DNA of 64,000 bases from an uncultured Bacteroidales bacterium (lineage in GTDB: Bacteria; Bacteroidota; Bacteroidia; Bacteroidales; P3): assembly GCA_900316515.1 (NCBI GenBank), contig ONDE01000003.1:80347-144346 (forward strand), given 5' to 3'. A program made the position numbers and the translations under genes. This document shows positions 33,951 to 43,000 of the stretch, one piece after another. Under the pieces are notes generated by a model. The model searched no databases, had not been told where the DNA came from, and saw nothing but the letters and a program-made list of their open reading frames with translations. The number at the start of each line of letters is the position of its first letter. The stretch's first letter is position 1.

Positions 33951-35837
33951 ATGCTTCTCAGAGATATCAACAATCCTGCTGAACTGCGCAAACTGCCCAT
34001 GGAGCAGCTGCAACCGCTGGCCGACCAGTTGCGCGACAATATCATAGACACACTTTCTTCTCATCCAGGCCATCTCGCATCCAGTCTTGGTGTGGTGGAA
34101 CTCACCGTGGCCCTGCATTATGTCTTCAACACCCCCGACGACAAACTTGTCTGGGATGTCGGTCATCAGTCCTACGCCCATAAGATATTGACGGGTAGGA
34201 GAGAGCAATTCTCTTCGATTCGTACACACGGTGGCCTCAGCGGTTTTCCCCGCATGTCGGAGAGCCCCTACGATGCCTTTGGTACTGGCCACAGTTCCAC
34301 CTCTATCTCGGCAGCCCTTGGCATGGCTACGGCCAGCAAACTACAGGGCGACACGTCGCGCAGCCACATCGCTGTCATAGGCGACGGGGCTCTCACGGGC
34401 GGCGAGGCTTTCGAGGCCCTCAACAATGTGGGCTGCTCGAAGGCTAACGTGCTCATCATCCTCAACGACAACGGAATCTCCATCGACAAAGCCGTCGGTG
34501 GACTGGACCGTTACCTCACACGCATCACCTCGTCGCGTCACTACAATCAGCTGAAGGACAAGGTATGGCGTCGTCTCGACGGCAGTGAGGGAGGCCGCCG
34601 ACACGACCAATCCATCAATTTCTTCCAGCGCCTCACCTCGACGGTTAAGACCGCCGCTCTCGGCGGCAGCAACCTTTTCGAGTCACTGGGCATTCGCTAT
34701 TTCGGTCCCATCGACGGACACGACATGCAACAGCTCGTCGACACGCTGCGCCGCCTCAAGGATATCGATGGTCCCAAACTGTTGCACATCTTCACACAGA
34801 AGGGCAAGGGACTGCGGCAGGCCGAGAAGGACCCCATCACCTACCACGCGCCAGGAAAATACGACATACGCACCGGCAACCAAATAGTGCAGAACACCGC
34901 CGACCAACCCCTGAAATACCAGGAGGTCTTCGGCCGCACGATCCTCGAGCTTGCCAACCAGAACCCTGCTATCGTAGGCATCACGCCTGCCATGCTAAGC
35001 GGCTGTTCGCTCACCATCATGCAGCACTCCATGCCCGACCGAGTGTTCGATGTGGGCATCGCCGAGCAGCATGCCGTCACCTTCGCAGCAGGCCTTGCCG
35101 CACAAGGTATGATGCCGTTCTGCAACATCTATTCCACCTTCGCACAGCGCGCCTACGACCAGATCATCCACGACGTGGCGCTGCAGGAGCTGCCTGTCGT
35201 CATCTGTCTCGACCGCGCCGGCATCGTCGGTGAGGACGGCGCCACACACCAGGGCGCCTTCGACCTGGCCTACCTGCGTCCCATCCCCAACCTCACTGTC
35301 TGCGCCCCGATGGACGAGCACGAGCTGCGCAACATGATGTACACCGCTCAGCTGCCTGAACATGGCCCTGTAGTGATACGCTATCCGCGTGGATGCAGCG
35401 TACATAGCGACTGGGAATCAGCATTTAAGGAAATCAGAGTAGGGGAGGGTCGCTGCCTGCGAAAGGGGGGCGATGTGGCTATCGTCAGTCTTGGCCACCC
35501 CGGCAACGACGCCCTTGCCGCCGCCGAAGAGTTGCAGCAGCAAGGCATATCGGCATCTGTATACGACATGCGTTTCCTCAAACCTATGGATACACGTCTG
35601 CTCGACGAGATTGCCGCCGCAGGCTATCGTCGCATCGTCACCGTCGAGGATGGTGTCCGCATGGGTGGCTTTGGCGAAGCAGTTATGGAATATCTGGCCG
35701 AGAATCATCCCGCCGAAACTTCCAAGGTCTGCATCCTCGCCATTCCCGACCAGTTCGTTCCTCATGGTACCGTCGCCGAACTCAAGGCCGATTGCCATAT
35801 TGACAAAAATTCAATTGTCCTGGCTGCACAGATCTAA
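33951..35837 (+). CDS. dxs: 1-deoxy-D-xylulose-5-phosphate synthase
   Basis: A 628-aa thiamine-diphosphate transketolase-type enzyme. It has the N-terminal LRDNIIDTLSSHPGHLASSLG and WDVGHQSYAHKILTGR, the cofactor motif GDGALTGGEAFEALNN (about 142) with NDNGISI, and the pyrimidine-domain part DVGIAEQHAVTFAAGLA (about 366). The C-terminal domain has GMGGFGEAV-like RMGGFGEAVMEYL. It joins pyruvate and glyceraldehyde-3-phosphate in the first step of the MEP isoprenoid pathway. Full length for the family. Confidence 0.96.
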   Translation: MLLRDINNPAELRKLPMEQLQPLADQLRDNIIDTLSSHPGHLASSLGVVELTVALHYVFNTPDDKLVWDVGHQSYAHKILTGRREQFSSIRTHGGLSGFPRMSESPYDAFGTGHSSTSISAALGMATASKLQGDTSRSHIAVIGDGALTGGEAFEALNNVGCSKANVLIILNDNGISIDKAVGGLDRYLTRITSSRHYNQLKDKVWRRLDGSEGGRRHDQSINFFQRLTSTVKTAALGGSNLFESLGIRYFGPIDGHDMQQLVDTLRRLKDIDGPKLLHIFTQKGKGLRQAEKDPITYHAPGKYDIRTGNQIVQNTADQPLKYQEVFGRTILELANQNPAIVGITPAMLSGCSLTIMQHSMPDRVFDVGIAEQHAVTFAAGLAAQGMMPFCNIYSTFAQRAYDQIIHDVALQELPVVICLDRAGIVGEDGATHQGAFDLAYLRPIPNLTVCAPMDEHELRNMMYTAQLPEHGPVVIRYPRGCSVHSDWESAFKEIRVGEGRCLRKGGDVAIVSLGHPGNDALAAAEELQQQGISASVYDMRFLKPMDTRLLDEIAAAGYRRIVTVEDGVRMGGFGEAVMEYLAENHPAETSKVCILAIPDQFVPHGTVAELKADCHIDKNSIVLAAQI

Positions 35838-35863
35838 AGGACATAATTTGGTAGTAATAAAAT

Positions 35864-35888
35864 GGTGTGTCCGCAAACAGGGCACACC
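35864..35888 (+). terminator. Hairpin downstream of dxs
   Basis: A 9-bp stem GGTGTGTCC / GGGCACACC (one G-T pair), followed by TACTTTTTAC, 26 nt after the dxs stop. Confidence 0.5.
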
Positions 35889-35941
35889 TACTTTTTACAT
35901 ACTCTATTTAACATAACCACGGTATTGATGCAATAGAGGCA

Positions 35942-35978
35942 TAAGAAAAAAGGGCACATATTGCGGCCCTTTTTCTTA
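35942..35978. terminator. Bidirectional terminator hairpin
   Basis: Stem TAAGAAAAAAGGGC / GCCCTTTTTCTTA with one bulged A and a 10-nt loop, between the convergent dxs and thioesterase genes. A/T runs flank it on both sides. Confidence 0.85.
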
Positions 35979-36002
35979 GTATTTAAACTATAAATGGTGT
36001 GG

Positions 36003-36722
36003 TTAGAATATCTTTGCGGTGACGCTTACTGCACGAGGATTGTTTATCTGCAGCCAGTGGCATCCGTTTTCTTCGCGGTGCATCAGTGTCAGAATTTCGC
36101 CAGGACGTGATTCCATGTGATAGCTGATGTCAAATTTGAATGGTCGATCAGTTCCAAAACCGATTTCGTGCATATAGTCGAATAACATCCTTATGTATTC
36201 GGAATTGTTCACATGCATCGTGTGGTCGAGCATTCCGAAACTCACCGGCCGCTGCATTTTGATGTCGTTGTCGGTCATTTTGGGTGCAACCATACGCGGC
36301 AGCGAGTCGAATTCGGTGGCTAAATCAGGATGGTTTTCGTAGTTTGCAATCAGGTCGTTGAGTCTCAGCACCCGTCTGGCGGTCATGTCGATCATCACCC
36401 AGCACGACGTTCCCGTGAGCAGTTCGTCGCCGTTGGCGGCCAACACACGGTAGTCCCTATTGCAAACCAGACCGTTATTGCCGCGCGACCACGTACTTAA
36501 CATAATCTTATCGAAGGCATCCGGCAATCGTTTAATATCATAGTATGCGCGAGTTATGACCCATGCACGGTTCTGCTCGAGCAGCGTCTTGAAACCGATG
36601 CCAGTGGCGTTGCCGTGATATTCTGTAACTTCCTGGCACAGACGCACTGCCGCCCACACGTGAAGCCGGTCGTCGATGTCGCACAGATACGACGGAATCT
36701 CAATATTTTGCTTGTAAATCAT
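36003..36722 (-). CDS. Acyl-ACP thioesterase
   Basis: A 239-aa double hotdog-fold protein of the FatA/FatB-like family. The N-terminal hotdog reads MIYKQNIEIPSYLCDIDDRL, LCQEVTEYHGNATGIGFKTL and NRAWVITRAYYDIKRLP; the second carries DHTMHVNNSEYIRMLFDYM, with the Asn/His-containing active segment. It releases fatty acids from acyl carrier protein, setting chain length. The length fits bacterial members. It lies 16 nt behind argS and is probably co-transcribed with it. Confidence 0.88.
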   Translation of the reverse strand: MIYKQNIEIPSYLCDIDDRLHVWAAVRLCQEVTEYHGNATGIGFKTLLEQNRAWVITRAYYDIKRLPDAFDKIMLSTWSRGNNGLVCNRDYRVLAANGDELLTGTSCWVMIDMTARRVLRLNDLIANYENHPDLATEFDSLPRMVAPKMTDNDIKMQRPVSFGMLDHTMHVNNSEYIRMLFDYMHEIGFGTDRPFKFDISYHMESRPGEILTLMHREENGCHWLQINNPRAVSVTAKIF

Positions 36723-36738
36723 TGTCTTTTACCAGTTA

Positions 36739-38532
36739 TTACATTCTTTCCGGTACCTCGATGCCAAGGATGTTCATGGTGTTTTTCAGAGCATTGGCCA
36801 CGAAAGCGCACAGCTGCACACGGAAGGCTTTCGTCTGTTCGTCGCTCTCGCGAAGGATTGGGGTGTCCTGATAAAAGCTGTTGAAGGCCTTTGCCAATTC
36901 GTAAGCGTAGTTGGCTATCATGGCGGGGCTGTAAGCAGCTGCAGCAGCCATAACAGTCTCGGGCAGAGCATGCAATGCCTTCACCACTCCCCTCTCCTTC
37001 TCGGTCATCATCACCTTCCACTCACCATTGCCGGTCAGTTTCACACCGCTTTCCTCGGCCTTGCGCACAATACTGCGTATGCGGGCGTGGGTGTACTGGA
37101 TGAATGGACCTGTGTTACCGTTGAAATCGATGCTTTCGGCAGGATTGAAAAGCATATTCTTCGTTGGGTCAACCTTGAGAATGAAGTATTTGAGTGCGCC
37201 GAGGGCCAGTATATGATATAGGTGCTTGCGCTCCTCGTCGCTCAGGTCGTCGTTCTTGCCATGCTCGCGGCTCATCTCCTCGGCGGTCTTTTCCATTTCG
37301 TCGATAAGGTCGTCGGCGTCGACCACCGTGCCTTCGCGGCTCTTCATCTTGCCATTGGGCAGCTCCACCATTCCGTAGCTGAGATGGTAGACTTTGTCAG
37401 CCCACGAAAATCCTAGTTTACCAAGTATTAACTTCAGTACCTTAAAGTGATAGTCTTGCTCGTTTCCGACCACGTATATGAGTCTCTCGGCACCGAAATC
37501 GTTGTGGCGCAGCAGTGCTGTGCCAAGGTCCTGGGTCATGTAGACACTGGTGCCGTCCTTGCGGAGCAGCAGCTTCTGGTCGAGGCCGTCGCCGGTGAGG
37601 TCGCACCACACCGAGCCGTCTTCCTTGCGGAACAGCACTCCCATACCCAATCCTTTCTGCACCAGTTCTTTGCCGAGCAGATAGGTCTGACTCTCATAGT
37701 ATACTTTGTCGAAGCCGACACCCAGGCGGGCGTAGGTCTCGTCGAAGCCGGCATACACCCAGCCGTTCATCTTCTCCCACAGCGCACGCACCTCTTTGTC
37801 ACCCTCTTCCCAGCGCTTAAGCATGCTCTGAGCCTCCACCATCAGGGGTGCTTCGCGTTTGGCCTGCTCTTCCTCTACCCCACTCTCCATCAGTTGTTTG
37901 ACCTCTTCCTTATAGTGCTTGTCGAACTCCACATAGTATTTGCCCACCAGGTGGTCGCCCTTCATGCCGCTCGACTCGGGTGTCTCGCCGTTGCCGTAGC
38001 GCAGCCATGCCAGCATGCTCTTGCAGATGTGTATACCGCGGTCGTTCACCAGATTCACCTTGCGTACATCGGCACCGGCGGCAGTCAAAAGCTGACTCAC
38101 AGACCAACCGAGGAGGTTGTTACGTATATGACCCAAATGCAACGGTTTGTTGGTGTTAGGGCTGCTGTATTCAACCACCACTGGAGCACTTTCGGCAGCC
38201 GGTGTACTCAATCCGAAGTTGCCGTCGGCAGCCTTCTCGGCCACAAACTGCAGCCAGTAGCTGTCGGCAATCTCGAGGTTGAGGAAACCTTTGACAACAT
38301 TGTAGCCAGCCACCAACGGCAGCGCAGCCTTCACTGCCTCGCCAATCTCGGCGCCAACGGCCTCGGGGGCCTTGCGGGCCTGCTTCACGTAGGGGAACAC
38401 CACCAGTGTGTAGTCGCCGCGGAACTCCTTGCGGGTGTCCTGCAGCACAATACTGTCAGCCGACTGCTCGATGCCATAGAGCTGCTTGAGCACTGCGGCA
38501 ACTGTCGTTGTAAGAGTCTCTGTTATATTCAT
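36739..38532 (-). CDS. argS: Arginyl-tRNA synthetase
   Basis: A 597-aa class I synthetase with the N-terminal Arg-specific domain (KEFRGDYTLVVFPY), the HIGH-type box VEYSSPNTNKPLHLGHIRNN (about 118-137), VNLVNDRGIHICKSM, and the KMSKS counterpart NGKMKSREGTVVDADDLI (about 398). A DALR anticodon-binding C-terminus (FNSFYQDTPILRE, LCAFVANALKNTMNILGI) completes it. It charges tRNA-Arg. The promoter box is at 38566-38573. Confidence 0.96.
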   Translation of the reverse strand: MNITETLTTTVAAVLKQLYGIEQSADSIVLQDTRKEFRGDYTLVVFPYVKQARKAPEAVGAEIGEAVKAALPLVAGYNVVKGFLNLEIADSYWLQFVAEKAADGNFGLSTPAAESAPVVVEYSSPNTNKPLHLGHIRNNLLGWSVSQLLTAAGADVRKVNLVNDRGIHICKSMLAWLRYGNGETPESSGMKGDHLVGKYYVEFDKHYKEEVKQLMESGVEEEQAKREAPLMVEAQSMLKRWEEGDKEVRALWEKMNGWVYAGFDETYARLGVGFDKVYYESQTYLLGKELVQKGLGMGVLFRKEDGSVWCDLTGDGLDQKLLLRKDGTSVYMTQDLGTALLRHNDFGAERLIYVVGNEQDYHFKVLKLILGKLGFSWADKVYHLSYGMVELPNGKMKSREGTVVDADDLIDEMEKTAEEMSREHGKNDDLSDEERKHLYHILALGALKYFILKVDPTKNMLFNPAESIDFNGNTGPFIQYTHARIRSIVRKAEESGVKLTGNGEWKVMMTEKERGVVKALHALPETVMAAAAAYSPAMIANYAYELAKAFNSFYQDTPILRESDEQTKAFRVQLCAFVANALKNTMNILGIEVPERM

Positions 38533-38565
38533 TTCCGTAGTATTGTCATTACCTTATACAAAATG

Positions 38566-38573
38566 CAAAGATA
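38566..38573 (-). promoter_or_regulatory. Bacteroidota -7 box for argS
   Basis: TATCTTTG on the minus strand, 33 nt upstream of ATG 38532. Confidence 0.65.
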
Positions 38574-38919
38574 CAAAAAATAATCGACATGACGATTTTT
38601 AACAGCGTTTTTCCATCATGGAGCAATTACCATCCGGGCAAATCTCTAAAAATCAGCACTCAGACAAAATATGTAATCCTAATGACCGGACGTTAGAAAA
38701 AACATTCATATTTTTGTCAAACTATAAAAATAGCCCCCAAAACGCCCACCTCAAACTACCTGAAAATCAACCATGAGCAGGTACCCTCTCTTACTCAACT
38801 CCTACTCATCGCCTTATCATCAAATTACCATCCATTACTTTAGTAAGAGATGACATGTTGAATACAAGTCAATAATACATCTTTTATAGGTGTTTTACCC
38901 TGCCTTAACCCTAAAAGAA
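38574..38919. other. Intergenic region without recognised gene
   Basis: About 345 bp of AT-rich sequence between the argS promoter and the M28 terminator. I see no convincing reading frame, tRNA or conserved RNA. It contains a few T- and A-runs and CTCTTACTCAACTCCTACTC, a short word-like stretch, but no clear repeat arms. Confidence 0.5.
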
Positions 38920-38958
38920 AGGCGGTTTGCAGGCCTTGTTGGTGCTGGCAAACCGCCT
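38920..38958 (-). terminator. Terminator downstream of the M28 peptidase gene
   Basis: A perfect 11-bp stem AGGCGGTTTGC / GCAAACCGCCT with a 17-nt loop, 18 nt past the M28 stop. Confidence 0.8.
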
Positions 38959-38976
38959 AAAATACAGAGTTAAAGA

Positions 38977-39873
38977 CTAATTAAGATGCTCGAGGAATAC
39001 CCGCAGCAGAGACATGAAGTTCATGTAGTTGCCCAGTCCGCAGCCGTCGCAGGTATCGGTGGGGCTATGGTAGCCGCCGAAGGGGCCGCCGAGAGTGTAG
39101 ATGAATATTGCAGGGCATTCGGAGGTGAACCAGTAGTGGTCGCTGTTGGCGGCGTTGTCGCGACGGGCCACCTTCTTGGCATATCCACGCTCGTCGTTGA
39201 TGCTCTGCAGCATGTCGACAAAGGGTGCCGTCTCGCGGCTGTTGGCGTTGACGACCATCAGCCCATCCTCACCTCCGCAGAAGAGGTCTATGTTAATCAA
39301 AAGCTTTACCTTAGACAGCCTAATAAGCGGGTTGTCTGCAAAATAATGCGAACCTACAAGTCCCGACTCCTCGCCACCGAAGAAGAGGAATACGTATGTA
39401 TAGTGGCCGCGCTGGAGGTTGGCCATGCGGGCTATGTCCATCACCGCGGCAGTGCCGCTGGCGTTGTCGTGGGCGCCGTAGAAGATGGTGTCGCCGTTCA
39501 TGCCCAGGTGCTCATAGTGGGCGGTGAAGACAATCATCGTGTCCGTCTCGCCGGGGATATAGCCGCAGACGTTCTGCGAGCGGTAGCCGGCGCGGACAAT
39601 GGGTGGCTTGGTGCGTGTCTGCGGGAAGCGGAAATACTGGTAGTAAGCATCTTTAATGCTCGTATTGGCACTATTTTCCAACGGTTTCACGCCGTTGGCC
39701 ATCAGCTCGCGCCGCAGGTAGTCCGCCGCTATCGAATCTCCCCTGTTCTGCATCCCGCGCCCGAACATCTCCTCGCTGCTGAGGTCACGAATGATGCGGC
39801 GTGCGTATGTGCTGTCCTGCGCCGCCACGCCAACCGACAGGACCAAAGCCAATAATAAGATAATCTTTTTCAT
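38977..39873 (-). CDS. M28-family metallopeptidase
   Basis: A 298-aa exported zinc aminopeptidase-type protein. The signal peptide is MKKIILLLALVLSVGVAAQ. The metal ligands and catalytic pair appear in order: VFTAHYEHLG (His), GAHDNASGTAAV (Asp), FFGGEESGLVGS (Glu-Glu), NIDLFCGG (Asp) and GGYHSPTDTC (His). It probably trims peptides in the periplasm or at the surface. ATG 39873 is chosen for the signal peptide; the frame is open to 39888. Confidence 0.9.
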   Translation of the reverse strand: MKKIILLLALVLSVGVAAQDSTYARRIIRDLSSEEMFGRGMQNRGDSIAADYLRRELMANGVKPLENSANTSIKDAYYQYFRFPQTRTKPPIVRAGYRSQNVCGYIPGETDTMIVFTAHYEHLGMNGDTIFYGAHDNASGTAAVMDIARMANLQRGHYTYVFLFFGGEESGLVGSHYFADNPLIRLSKVKLLINIDLFCGGEDGLMVVNANSRETAPFVDMLQSINDERGYAKKVARRDNAANSDHYWFTSECPAIFIYTLGGPFGGYHSPTDTCDGCGLGNYMNFMSLLRVFLEHLN

Positions 39874-40025
39874 AATGCCATCAATCAATATGTTATTAAA
39901 CCAGCCCCACTATTTTGCATCGCCGGCAATAAGCAGTATTATCCAAGTCATTTTTTTTTGAAGCATAAACTCAACTATCCACTCTTTCTAGACACCTAAT
40001 ATACTCCTTTAATATATTATAGATT

Positions 40026-43000
40026 TTATTTCTTTAAAATAATATTAGCCAGACAAACAGCAACTTCTTGGGACTCTTCCCGCGGACGCCAAGCGAGTAT
40101 GTAGCTAACTTCTACATCATTGACAATATAACCTTTCTGTTGCAAATCCTTCATTTGCTCTTTCTGTGTCTTTGAAAGGCAAGCTATATAATCACCATGT
40201 TGCGATACAAGATATCCGTTGGAATAACGCAATCCTTCGCCACTACGAAGCCTTAACACCTTATCTTTTCGTTCCTTAAAATAATCAAGCCAAACATCGT
40301 GTAGACTAAGGCTAATGGAAATGTTGGTCTGGTCTAATACGGGATTGTGGTAAATATATAGGTTTTGACGTGCTCGTGTAAGGCCAACATAAATGGTACG
40401 CAAGTCCTCTGGTTTTGTGTTGTTGGTTTCGTGGACAAATAGATGAACCGTGTCAAATTCCCGACCTTTTGCTTTGTGAATTGTGCTAACAAACACACAA
40501 TTACCATCCAAGGAAACGAAATCCTCGACCTCACTTTCCAACAAGAACTGCCGCAAATCACTACGATATATTATCCGGTTGATTTGCTCATATTCTTCCC
40601 AGAAGCGCTTCATAGCTGGCAGTAATTTACTTGTGGCATAAGTTTGACACGTACGCTCTTTTGCCGCCTGCCATATTTCATCACTAATAACAGACCCATC
40701 ATTTCCAACATGCTTGACAAAGTAACGAACTTCTGCAAGGTTGATAAAACGGAAGCTGTTGTCTGCCTGGACTAATATTGCTCGAATGCCTTGCTGTTTT
40801 AATTGATATGCTACCTGTAGTGCTTGTTCGTTGGTTCGTGTCAATACTGCTGTTGTACCTTTTATTGCCAAACCATTTACAGAGAATATTGATCCCACAG
40901 GTATATTTTTCACAACCCCCTTGTACGAAGCCACAGCCTTAATCGGTGTGTGTTTCATTCGATTTGGAATTCTTTGAACAAATTGGTTGGCATAATTTAC
41001 AATATCTTGTGTAGAGCGATAATTGTCTATCATCTCATACAAAACGGCGCCATGATCAGACACAAGTGATTGCAGGTATTTCGAATTACTCCCACGGAAA
41101 GCATATATGTTTTGGTCGTCGTCACCAACAGCTATCACTCGCATTTCTTCGTTACGCTGCATGAGTGCCTGTACCAATCGATAATCATCAGGCCCCATAT
41201 CTTGCGCCTCATCTATTACAAGTACAGTTTTGGCGATTTTTGAATTTTCCACCTCTCCCCTTTCAATCATCTCTGCCGCTCGTTGTACAACACTGTCGGC
41301 CTCTTCTAGGGAGCCTTGTTTGCCTAGCAAGTCAAAGCTGTACGAATGAAACGTCTTTATATCAACAAAATGCGCTGCATTACCCACCAACTCAATCAGG
41401 CGTTTCTTGAATTCTGTAGCAGCTGCACGAGAGAATGTCAACATCAACAACTGTTCATGTTTTACATCCTCGAGCAGCAACAACGAAGCTAGTTTATGTA
41501 CTAACACACGAGTTTTCCCACTACCAGGTCCTGCAGCAACAACGATATAGCGCGAGTCCCTATCGTTTATTATTTCCAGTTGACGCCTAGATAATGTGCT
41601 AAAAATCTTCTTGTATTTTGCTGGTGTAATATTTTGGTTTATCTCAGTCTTGCGGTCTTCTTTGAAATACTTATTGATAAAGCGACGATAATCCATTGTG
41701 AAATAGTCGCTGACATATTGTAAAGCTGCATTGTAGTCTCTGACCATCAGATTGGCATACTCGCCAACGATATGTATTTGTTGAATTCGTTGCTTATAAA
41801 ATTCATCCAATAGACGATAATTCTCCTTTGTGTATCTGGTTCTTCTTTCTACCTTACGCTTTAGTTGCATGGTATTATAGATAACTAGGAAGCCACCTTC
41901 AAGTTTCAACAATTCATTTTTACTAAGAAATAGGAGCGCCTCTTCCATATCTGCAATAGATGGCGGAGCATCTATTGACAACTGGGAGGAAACATATTGG
42001 TTAAGTATACCAACCAACGAGAATGGAACAAACGTGCTTTCTTTTTCAGCCTTCTGTTTATTTATAGTTTCAATAATATATTGACAGAGTTGAGATCTTC
42101 TTTCAAAGTGTTGCATAGTGATATCTGCAGCAACCTGTAGACGAAGACTTACACTACCGGCAGCAGTATGCTCCTCTTTTCTTACATAACCTTTGAGCCT
42201 AAGGAAATACAGCAGAGTTTTGAGACGTTTCACATTACAAAACGACATTCCTTTCGACTGGGCTTCCTCGTTAAGTTCCTTGTAATTAAGTTCTCGCGTT
42301 TTATCGGCAATTTTTTCAAGAAGAAATCTCTCGAGTTGCAATGTATTCTTCAGTTCCCGCATTGTATTGCTCTTGGGGAGACCGGCCAGCATATCCTGAC
42401 TATCGGCCAAAATACCTTCTTGACGCATTAAGTTCACATTGCGAATGACAGCTTCTTTCGTCATTCCCAATACATCGGCCAAATAATCTATGCGGCTTTC
42501 TGCATCGTCAACATTATGTTTTGTGGCTCGACGGCTAATCAAAGAGCTGATGATTCTAACAGCCTCTTCTCGTGTGGTATCATCGAATAAGGGTGATTGG
42601 GTAATACGTTTACGAGCCTCATCCATATTGCCTATAGTAATACCCGTGGCGAAAACGTGCGGCGCATTGCTTCCGCGCTCAATGAATCCGGCATCTTCCA
42701 ATGCAGCAATGGCAGCCTTTATTCGAGTCTCAACATCATCCACCTCATCTCCCCAACCTGCTTTGCGTGCAATCTCTAATGGAGAGCAACTGACGGTTGG
42801 ACGCTGTTGTGTCATGTCCTTTATGGCTTTCCACACCTGTTGAATCTCACTGATAGAAAGCTTTGTTTGATTTAACAAGATGAAATGCTTATCGAGGTCA
42901 CTGTCTGCATATAGCACGTAGCAATCGGCTTCCATATGAGGATCACGCCCAGCACGTCCTGCCTCTTGAATATAGCTTTCTAACGAGTCGCTAATATCAT

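Noticed and set aside
38574..38919. tRNA or riboswitch in the argS upstream gap
   Set aside because: No cloverleaf or known riboswitch core could be made out in this AT-rich stretch.
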